Assembly: GCA_023133395.1 (NCBI GenBank)
Contig: JAGLWO010000150.1
Location: 1-5,091, forward strand
DNA from: Candidatus Cloacimonadota bacterium
GTDB taxonomy: Bacteria; Cloacimonadota; Cloacimonadia; Cloacimonadales; TCS61
Direction of reading: 5' to 3'
DNA: 5,091 bases
The translations under genes were made by a program, and so were the position numbers. The notes below the pieces were generated by a model that was given only the letters and a program-made list of their open reading frames with translations, did no database searches and was not told the origin of the DNA. Shown in pieces: positions 1 to 5,091 of this stretch. Position 1 is the first letter of the stretch; every line of letters begins with the position of its first letter.

Positions 1-1
1 A

Positions 2-259
2 AAAGCAGTAGATGATTCTAAAGGTGGAAAGATAACTTACCGAATTGATAAATTTTCAAACCTGCATATCATTGCTGGCAAAGTAAGTTTTGAAACTAAA
101 AAACTCAAAGAGAACATTGTTGCGATTATATCTGCTGTTTTACGTGAAAGACCAGCAGCTCTCAAAGGTATTTACATCAAAAGTATTGCTGTTACTTCAA
201 CCATGGGTCCCGGCATAAAACTAGATGTGGCATCATGTACTCTGGAGGCAAAAAAGTAG
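2..259 (+). CDS. rplA: 50S ribosomal protein L1, C-terminal part (5' truncated by window edge)
   Basis: This is the last 85 codons of L1, ending in TAG at 257-259; the start and roughly the first 60% of a usual L1 of about 230 residues lie upstream of the window. L1 binds 23S rRNA, forms the mobile L1 stalk beside the E site and helps release deacylated tRNA; in several bacteria it also represses its own mRNA. The visible part shows the family's C-terminal blocks: GGKITYRIDK near the left edge, then GKVSFETKKLKENI, and the signature KGIYIKSIAVTSTMGPGIKLD, whose STMGPG core is strongly conserved in bacterial L1. These residues belong to the RNA-binding domain I, to which the chain returns after domain II. 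The reading frame is intact. Its stop codon overlaps the ribosome binding site of rplJ, so the two genes are almost certainly co-transcribed and probably translationally coupled. The identification is secure. Confidence 0.96.
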   Translation, partial: KAVDDSKGGKITYRIDKFSNLHIIAGKVSFETKKLKENIVAIISAVLRERPAALKGIYIKSIAVTSTMGPGIKLDVASCTLEAKK

Positions 260-262
260 GAG
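258..262 (+). promoter_or_regulatory. rplJ ribosome binding site (AGGAG)
   Basis: AGGAG lies 7 nt before the ATG at 270 and shares its first two bases with the TAG stop of rplA. This placement decides the rplJ start: the upstream in-frame ATG at 225 lies inside rplA and would add 15 residues (beginning MWHHVLWRQKSR) that do not resemble any L10 N-terminus. The overlap suggests that ribosomes finishing rplA can reinitiate on rplJ. Confidence 0.85.
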
Positions 263-269
263 CGAAATA

Positions 270-806
270 ATGGTACAGCCTTATAAGATCGAAGAAGTTA
301 AGAAAATTAAACAGCGGCTTGAGAATGCAAAATCAATTATTCTAATTGATTATAAAGGTATTAATATTGAAGAAGTAGATGAATTACGCAACAGGTTTCG
401 AAATGCTGGTGTTGATTATTTTATCTCAAAGAATACTTTTATAAAACTTGCTCTCAATGAACTCGGTGTTTCTGATTTAGATCAAAAATTAGTAGGTCCA
501 ACTTCAATCGCTGCAGCTCTGGAAGATGAAGTGGCTCCTGCACGCGAATTGGCAAAATTCAAAAAGGATATAATGGAGGACAAAGAATTTCCATCTTTCA
601 AAATCGGTCTCATTTCAGGAAGGATAATGGAACCTTCCGAACTTGAACAACTGGCTAAACTTCCAAGTAAGGATATTCTTATATCCCAGATTCTTCAAGG
701 TTTCAATTCACCTATTACAGGTTTAGTTGGAACACTTCAGGGAATCCTACGAAAATTTGTATTCGCAGTTGATGCTATTACAAAAAAGCAACAAGAAAAT
801 AATTAA
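270..806 (+). CDS. rplJ: 50S ribosomal protein L10
   Basis: L10 of 178 residues is the base of the L7/L12 stalk: its N-terminal domain binds 23S rRNA next to L11 and its C-terminal helix carries L12 dimers, which recruit EF-Tu, EF-G, IF2 and RF3. Residues about 1-130 form the RNA-binding domain, with the family pattern DYKGINIEEVDELRNRF (27-43), the conserved SKNT (53-56), and GPTSIAA...EVAPARELAKF (76-97). After LAKLPSKD (128-135) comes a long amphipathic helix, including SPITGLVGTLQGILRKFVFA (147-166), the L12-docking platform. The ATG at 270 is chosen for its AGGAG site and because the protein then begins like other L10s. The gene sits 10 nt after rplA and 21 nt before rplL, in the usual order. 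The longer C-terminal helix resembles Thermotoga L10 rather than the shorter E. coli form of 165 residues, suggesting three L12 dimers. In other bacteria L10, as the L10-L12 complex, represses its own mRNA through a leader upstream of rplJ; no separate leader is present here. Confidence 0.97.
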   Translation: MVQPYKIEEVKKIKQRLENAKSIILIDYKGINIEEVDELRNRFRNAGVDYFISKNTFIKLALNELGVSDLDQKLVGPTSIAAALEDEVAPARELAKFKKDIMEDKEFPSFKIGLISGRIMEPSELEQLAKLPSKDILISQILQGFNSPITGLVGTLQGILRKFVFAVDAITKKQQENN

Positions 807-817
807 AAATATATAAT

Positions 818-822
818 GGAGG
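818..822 (+). promoter_or_regulatory. rplL ribosome binding site (GGAGG), selects the start at 828
   Basis: A strong GGAGG sits 5 nt before the ATG at 828 and 2 nt before the in-frame ATG at 825. The ATG at 816 overlaps the GGAGG itself and so cannot use it. This argues for a start at 828, giving an N-terminus MAEKKQQ rather than MEDMMAEKKQQ. A strong site fits the need for L12 in several copies per ribosome. Confidence 0.85.
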
Positions 823-827
823 ATATG

Positions 828-1211
828 ATGGCTGAAAAGAAGCAACAAGTTATTGATATCATTAAGGAAATGAGTGTTATTGAACTTTCCAAACTGGTAA
901 AAGAATTAGAGGAACTTTTTGGTGTTACAGCTGCTGCCCCCGTTGCTGTAGCGGCACCTGGTGCTGCTCCTGCTGGCGGCGGAGAAGCTGCAGAGGAAAA
1001 AACAGAATTCAATGTCATCTTGACTGGTTCAGGAGAAAAGAAGATTCAAGTAATCAAAGTTGTTCGCGCAATTACCAAATTAGGATTGAAGGAAGCAAAA
1101 GATTTAGTTGATGGTGCTCCAAATCCAGTTATTCAAGGTGTACCAAAAGAGGAAGCTGAATCAGTTAAAGCTAAGATTGAAGAAGTCGGTGGATCAGTAG
1201 AGGTTAAGTAA
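828..1211 (+). CDS. rplL: 50S ribosomal protein L7/L12
   Basis: This 127-residue acidic protein is the only multicopy ribosomal protein; its dimers hang from L10 and their C-terminal domains contact translation GTPases. Residues 1-33 form the helical dimerisation domain (QVIDIIKEMSVIELSKLVKE, then LEELFGV). Residues 34-57 are the flexible hinge, a run of Ala, Pro and Gly ending in acidic residues. Residues 58-127 are the globular C-terminal domain with FNVIL, the factor-binding stretch KKIQVIKVVRAITKLGLKEA (71-90), KDLVDGAP, and the usual ending VGGSVEVK. The length matches the family (about 120-128). The ATG at 828 is chosen from three in-frame ATGs (816, 825, 828) by its spacing from GGAGG. 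The hinge codons (about 927-998) are a local GC-rich patch caused by the Ala/Gly/Pro content, not by transfer. The gene is followed by a hairpin that probably lowers transcription into rpoB. Confidence 0.98.
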   Translation: MAEKKQQVIDIIKEMSVIELSKLVKELEELFGVTAAAPVAVAAPGAAPAGGGEAAEEKTEFNVILTGSGEKKIQVIKVVRAITKLGLKEAKDLVDGAPNPVIQGVPKEEAESVKAKIEEVGGSVEVK

Positions 1212-1226
1212 TTGATATTTCTTAAT

Positions 1227-1257
1227 ACGGAAGTGAGCAAAATTTGCCCACTTCCGT
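1227..1257 (+). terminator. Hairpin between rplL and rpoB, probable attenuator or RNA processing site
   Basis: The arms starting ACGGAAGTG and ending CACTTCCGT pair perfectly over 9 bp. After one A-C mismatch (1236 with 1248) the stem continues GCAA/TTGC, closing on an AAT loop at 1241-1243. This gives 13 Watson-Crick pairs in a 14-position stem, starting 15 nt after the rplL stop. The downstream bases TACCTTATTTATA are T-rich but interrupted, not the clean T run of a strong intrinsic terminator. A leaky terminator suits the position: in E. coli an attenuator and an RNase III site lie between rplL and rpoB, so L12 outnumbers polymerase subunits. Whether this hairpin terminates, is cleaved, or only protects the rplL 3' end is inference. 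Confidence 0.7.
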
Positions 1258-1314
1258 TACCTTATTTATAAGAGTGTTAACTTTATACAAATAACTTTGC
1301 TTTTTAAAGAAAAA

Positions 1315-1319
1315 AGGAG
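1315..1319 (+). promoter_or_regulatory. rpoB ribosome binding site (AGGAG) ahead of a TTG start
   Basis: AGGAG, extended to AAAGGAGT, lies 8 nt before the TTG at 1328. No ATG or GTG lies in frame between the upstream stop TAA (1292-1294) and the conserved N-terminus, so this site fixes the TTG as the start. The first in-frame ATG, at 1412, would remove 28 residues, including the N-terminal part of the conserved PNLLSMQIDSYNYFL block. Confidence 0.85.
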
Positions 1320-1327
1320 TAAATCTT

Positions 1328-4300
1328 TTGGAAATTAAAAGTTATTCCCGGATAAGAAAAAAAGCCAAGCAGTCAGGTCTTCCATCTGTAAAAGTTCCTA
1401 ATCTACTGTCTATGCAGATTGATTCTTACAACTATTTTTTACAGAAAGATATTCATCCTCAAAAAAGAAAAGATACCGGTTTGCAGGCTATTCTCAATTC
1501 AATTTTCCCTTTAGAGGATCAGAAAGGAATTTATCATCTTGATTTTATAGATTATATTGTTCTAAAAGAAAAATATACTACTGACGAATGCATTGAACGT
1601 AACCTTTCTTACCAAGCTCCAATTAAAGCAAGAATGAGACTTATCATATATGATGAAGAGATCCTCAAAGAAATCGGTGAGAGAAGAGTAAAAAACACTA
1701 TTGAACAGGATGTTTTTTTTGGTGAAATTCCTTTAGTAACCAATAGGGGAACTTTCATTATCAATGGTGCTGAACGTGTTATTATCAGTCAACTTCATAG
1801 ATCTCCTGGAATATTTTACTCAGAGACAAAACACCCGAGTGGTAAAATTCTCTATTCTGCAAAATTAATTCCATACAATGGTTCCTGGCTGGAATTTACT
1901 ATGGACAGTTATGATGCCATGTTCGTCCTGATAGATAAACGAAGAAAACTCCCCATTACCGTGCTTTTGAGAGCTATCGGGCTTTCCACAAATGATGACC
2001 TGAGAAACTATTTCTATGAAAAGGAAAATCTAAAAGTAAGTGATTCTTCCGGTAGATTTCTATTCAGTGATGTTTACAATACTGAAACCGGAGAAATAAT
2101 ATATGAAGCAGCTACTGAAATAGGTAAAGAAGAAATTGAAGCTATGACTGAAGGTGGGATAAAAAAAGTTACAATAATAAAAGAAATTTCTGAGATTACA
2201 CGCAAGATACTTGAACAAACCATTGCTAAAGATCAAACCACAAATCAGGAACAAGCACTTAAAAAGATATACACTCTAATTCGACCGGGTGAAGAACCTT
2301 CCTATGATGTAGCCCTTGACCTTTTCAACAGGATGTTCTTCAATGCAAGAAGATACAATTTAGGCAAAGTTGGACGTCATAAATTGAATACTAGGTTAGG
2401 ATTGAATATCGATCCTTCCATTCATATACTTACAAAAGAAGATTTTATTGCTATAATAGACAAATTAATTGCCGTATATAAAGATGAAGATACAGTTGAT
2501 GATATTGACCACTTAGCAAATAGAAGAGTTAGAACCGTTGGGGAACTACTTGGCGAACAATATAACATTGGACTTTCCCGTGTTGCCAGAACAGCGGTGG
2601 AAAGGATGTCGATTGCCAACTCGGACGAGGTTACTATTCACGACCTTATCAACAGCAATGCTCTAATCGCAGTTGTACAAGCTTTCTTCTTAACTGGACA
2701 ACTTTCTCAGTTTATGGAGCAAACCAATCCTCTTACTGCTATCACTCACAAACGAAGATTATCTGCGCTGGGACCAGGTGGTTTAACCAGAGAAAGAGCT
2801 GGTTTTGAAGTCCGTGATGTTCACTATTCTCATTATGGAAGAATCTGTCCTATCGAAACTCCTGAAGGTCCGAATATCGGCTTGATCTCATCTCCCGCAA
2901 TGTTTGCAAGAGTTAATGAACTGGGATTTTTAGAAACTCCATATATTAAAATTGAAAATGGAAAAATCACCTCTACTGTTGAATATCTTGATGCTTTCGA
3001 TGAAGAAAAACACATAATTGCCCAGGCAAATGTTATATATGATGAAAACCTTAAGATCACTGATAAATTAGTGTTTGCACGTTATAAAGGAGAATTTCTT
3101 CAGGTGAAACCCGAGGAAGTTCAGTATATGGATGTTTCACCTCAACAAATCGTTTCCGCATCAGCATCCCTGATTCCATTCCTGGAACATGATGATGCTA
3201 ATCGTGCTTTAATGGGTTCGAATATGCAACGCCAAGCTGTACCTCTTATAAGCCCGGAAGTTCCAATTATTGGGACAGGAATGGAAAAAATCGTAGCAGC
3301 AGATAGTGGTGCAGCAGCAATAGCACCCTATGATGGAGTGGTAACCAAAGCAACCAGCTCATATATTGATATTGAAAGAGAAAATCCTGATGATAGTGTT
3401 TTAGATCTGGGCACTTCTAGTAGAATTTATCTCAAGAAGTTTGCCCGTTCAAATCAGGATACATCTATAAACCAGAGACCGAAAGTAAGGATAGGAGATA
3501 AAGTTAAAAAAGGTGAAATTATTTCTGATGGACCGGCAATTACAGAGGATAGATTAGCATTAGGAAGAAATATGCTGGTTGCCTTAATGCCCTGGTATGG
3601 TTACAACTATGAAGACGCAATTATTTTAAGTGAGAAAGTTGCCCGGGAAGACATTCTTACTTCCATTTACATCGAAGAGCATGAAGTTCTTGTTCGAAAC
3701 ATGAAGAATGGAAAAGAAGAACTGGCATATGATATTCCAAATGTTCCTACAAAATCACTCAGAAATCTTGATAAAACCGGTATCATCAGAGTTGGTTCTA
3801 TCGTGACATCTGGTGACATTATCGTTGGAAAGATAACTCCTAAAAATGTTGATATCGACCCCTCTCCTGAAGAAAATCTGATGCGTGCACTCTTTGGTGA
3901 TAGAGCTGGAGATTTCACAAACAGTTCACTAAAAGCCAAACCAGGAATGGAAGGAGTTGTTATAGATGTTAAAGTGTTCTCACGTCTGGAAGATATAAAT
4001 GAATTTGAAGAACAGGAAAGAAAACAGGAAGTTCTCAATCGAATTAAACAAGAACGTACAGAACGAAGAAAAAGAATCGATGAATTCCTTAAAAATAGAT
4101 TTGAAGATGCACTTATCGGGCAAATAGCAAAAAATATAGTTGATTCTAAAACCAACATGTTCTTCGTACCTTCTGGAAAAAAGATTACTAATAATGACCT
4201 TAAAAAAATCAATTTCAAGCGACTTAATCTGGATTATGACCTTGTGGAAGATTTCAGAAAGAATCAGCAGATTTATAATGATATCATTTTGAAAATTAAA

Positions 4301-5091
4301 AATGCTTCCGATGAAAGTGACAACATATATAAGAAAGTCCAGGAGCGCCTGAAACATGGTGATGAACTTCCTTATGGTGTTCGTAAAATGGTAAAAGTTT
4401 ATATTGCTAAAAAACGTAAAATCGCTGTTGGAGATAAAATGGCAGGTCGTCATGGAAACAAGGGTGTTATCTCAAGGATCAGTAAAATTGAGGATATGCC
4501 GTTTATGGAAAATGGGAAATCTGTTGATATTATTCTTAATCCTCTCGGTGTACCCTCACGTATGAATATTGGACAGATCATGGAAACTCACTTAGGAATG
4601 GCAGCAAAAATCCTGGGATATCATATTGAAACACCTGTATTTGACGGTGCCACATTAGATGATATAAACAAAGAAATGAAAAAAGCCAAATTACCTATTG
4701 ATGGCAAGCAAGTATTATATGATGGTAAAATAGGTGAACCTTTTAAAGAAAGAGTAACAGTTGGTATAATGTATATGCTTAAACTCAACCATCTGGTTGC
4801 AGATAAAATGCATTCTCGATCAACTGGTCCTTACTCTCTCATTACCCAACAACCATTAGGTGGTAAAGCTCAACATGGTGGTCAAAGATTAGGAGAAATG
4901 GAGGTTTGGGCATTAGAAGCTTATGGTGCTTCCCGACTACTTGAAGAAATGCTAACCATAAAAAGTGATGATGTTGATGGAAGAACAAATGCTTTTAAGG
5001 CAATAACCAGTGGACAGAATCCTCCCAAACCTGGAATACCAGAATCATTTAATGTTCTTGTTAGTGAATTAAAATCACTTTGCTTTGATGT
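1328..5091 (+). CDS. rpoB: DNA-directed RNA polymerase subunit beta (3' end cut by window edge)
   Basis: RpoB forms one jaw of the RNA polymerase core and much of the active-site wall; it binds nascent RNA, the DNA fork and rifampicin. The 1254 visible codons form one open frame without stops or frameshifts. In order: N-terminal PNLLSMQIDSYNYFL (24-38); GTFIINGAERVIISQLHRSP (about 142-161) of the protrusion/lobe; the rifampicin region QLSQFMEQTNPL...THKRRLSALGPGG (about 458-484); PIETPEGPNIGL (508-519); HDDANRALMGSNMQRQAVPL; YNYEDAIILSE with acidic E762/D763 near the catalytic site; an insert of roughly 885-1011 with a charged helical part; GDKMAGRHGNKG with K1037 and K1045, equivalents of E. 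coli K1065 and K1073; and near the end QQPLGGKAQHGGQRLGEMEV, then GIPESFNVLVSELKSL. By comparison with E. coli only a few to about twenty residues are missing. TTG is the start because of the well-placed AGGAG and the lack of other starts. rpoC is expected next. At the position of E. coli D516 there is Glu (E464). Confidence 0.98.
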   Translation, partial: MEIKSYSRIRKKAKQSGLPSVKVPNLLSMQIDSYNYFLQKDIHPQKRKDTGLQAILNSIFPLEDQKGIYHLDFIDYIVLKEKYTTDECIERNLSYQAPIKARMRLIIYDEEILKEIGERRVKNTIEQDVFFGEIPLVTNRGTFIINGAERVIISQLHRSPGIFYSETKHPSGKILYSAKLIPYNGSWLEFTMDSYDAMFVLIDKRRKLPITVLLRAIGLSTNDDLRNYFYEKENLKVSDSSGRFLFSDVYNTETGEIIYEAATEIGKEEIEAMTEGGIKKVTIIKEISEITRKILEQTIAKDQTTNQEQALKKIYTLIRPGEEPSYDVALDLFNRMFFNARRYNLGKVGRHKLNTRLGLNIDPSIHILTKEDFIAIIDKLIAVYKDEDTVDDIDHLANRRVRTVGELLGEQYNIGLSRVARTAVERMSIANSDEVTIHDLINSNALIAVVQAFFLTGQLSQFMEQTNPLTAITHKRRLSALGPGGLTRERAGFEVRDVHYSHYGRICPIETPEGPNIGLISSPAMFARVNELGFLETPYIKIENGKITSTVEYLDAFDEEKHIIAQANVIYDENLKITDKLVFARYKGEFLQVKPEEVQYMDVSPQQIVSASASLIPFLEHDDANRALMGSNMQRQAVPLISPEVPIIGTGMEKIVAADSGAAAIAPYDGVVTKATSSYIDIERENPDDSVLDLGTSSRIYLKKFARSNQDTSINQRPKVRIGDKVKKGEIISDGPAITEDRLALGRNMLVALMPWYGYNYEDAIILSEKVAREDILTSIYIEEHEVLVRNMKNGKEELAYDIPNVPTKSLRNLDKTGIIRVGSIVTSGDIIVGKITPKNVDIDPSPEENLMRALFGDRAGDFTNSSLKAKPGMEGVVIDVKVFSRLEDINEFEEQERKQEVLNRIKQERTERRKRIDEFLKNRFEDALIGQIAKNIVDSKTNMFFVPSGKKITNNDLKKINFKRLNLDYDLVEDFRKNQQIYNDIILKIKNASDESDNIYKKVQERLKHGDELPYGVRKMVKVYIAKKRKIAVGDKMAGRHGNKGVISRISKIEDMPFMENGKSVDIILNPLGVPSRMNIGQIMETHLGMAAKILGYHIETPVFDGATLDDINKEMKKAKLPIDGKQVLYDGKIGEPFKERVTVGIMYMLKLNHLVADKMHSRSTGPYSLITQQPLGGKAQHGGQRLGEMEVWALEAYGASRLLEEMLTIKSDDVDGRTNAFKAITSGQNPPKPGIPESFNVLVSELKSLCFD

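Larger units (their letters stand above)
1212..1327 (+). other. rplL-rpoB intergenic region
   Basis: This 116-nt stretch is the only sizeable non-coding gap in the window. It holds the hairpin at 1227-1257, then an AT-rich segment with a TAACTTTG octamer at 1292-1299 (a match to the Bacteroidota -7 promoter pattern TAnnTTTG, but without a well-placed upstream TTTG), a weak A/U stem at 1300-1316, and the rpoB ribosome binding site. I find no convincing sigma-70 promoter: TATACA at 1284-1289 has only a poor -35 partner. Confidence 0.6.

Noticed and set aside
225..269. Longer rplJ start at ATG 225 adding 15 residues.
   Set aside because: It lies inside the rplA coding end, has no ribosome binding site, and the extra residues do not resemble L10; AGGAG points to 270.
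927..998. Local GC-rich patch that could suggest transferred DNA.
   Set aside because: It is the Ala/Gly/Pro hinge of L12, explained by amino acid composition.
803..1018. Minus-strand open frame opposite the rplL start and hinge, Ala/Pro/Ser-rich.
   Set aside because: It is the reverse complement of the rplL Ala/Gly/Pro hinge codons and has no independent evidence for a gene.
1284..1289. TATACA as a sigma-70 -10 box for rpoB.
   Set aside because: The best -35 candidate at a suitable distance (TTATTT at 1262) is poor; AT-rich DNA gives such matches by chance.
1713..1720. Run of eight T in rpoB, a possible frameshift or slippage site.
   Set aside because: The frame is intact across it (DVFFGEIPL, matching the conserved GEIPL block), so neither an error nor programmed slippage is supported.
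2060..3060. Three short minus-strand open frames (2060-2254, 2422-2619, 2833-3060).
   Set aside because: All lie wholly inside conserved rpoB coding sequence and show no family resemblance.
3667..4218. Minus-strand open frame of 183 codons inside rpoB.
   Set aside because: It is antisense to the conserved rpoB frame, low in complexity (Ser/Phe/Leu-rich), and has no recognisable domain; it is a shadow of rpoB codon use.
3980..4453. Minus-strand open frame of 157 codons opposite the RpoB insert region.
   Set aside because: It is a Phe/Ile-rich translation produced by the Lys/Glu-rich codons on the other strand, and it overlaps another shadow frame.

Overview
This window is a piece of the conserved bacterial ribosomal protein / RNA polymerase operon, in the classic order rplA (3' end only), rplJ, rplL, rpoB (missing only its last few codons). 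All genes are on the + strand. I see no mobile element, tRNA, CRISPR array or accessory gene, and nothing that looks like a new system. The points of interest are details of gene control and of lineage-specific protein architecture.

Organism: a bacterium with the standard code. The DNA is clearly AT-rich and third codon positions favour A and T. Strong AGGAG/GGAGG ribosome binding sites precede each complete start. The RpoB sequence carries Gram-negative-type features: an insert of roughly 127 residues with a charged, probably coiled-coil part between the flap and the GDKMAGRHGNKG motif, and FCB-like wording in several blocks. L10 has the long C-terminal helix layout seen in Thermotoga. I lean towards an uncultured AT-rich lineage of or near the FCB group (Cloacimonadota-like), but this is an impression from remembered family sequences and is not proven.

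Layout: 2-259 is the last 85 codons of rplA (L1). rplJ (L10) starts at 270 after only 10 nt, and its ribosome binding site overlaps the rplA stop codon. rplL (L7/L12) starts at 828, 21 nt after rplJ. A 116-nt gap (1212-1327) follows; it holds a near-perfect 14-pair hairpin (1227-1257) and the rpoB ribosome binding site. rpoB starts with TTG at 1328 and stays open to the window end.

How they work together: L1 forms the L1 stalk of the large ribosomal subunit, and L10 with several L12 dimers forms the opposite stalk that recruits translation GTPases. RpoB is the beta subunit of RNA polymerase. Joining them in one transcript couples ribosome and polymerase supply. The hairpin between rplL and rpoB sits where many bacteria reduce polymerase subunit output relative to the far more abundant L12. 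The TTG start of rpoB would act in the same direction.
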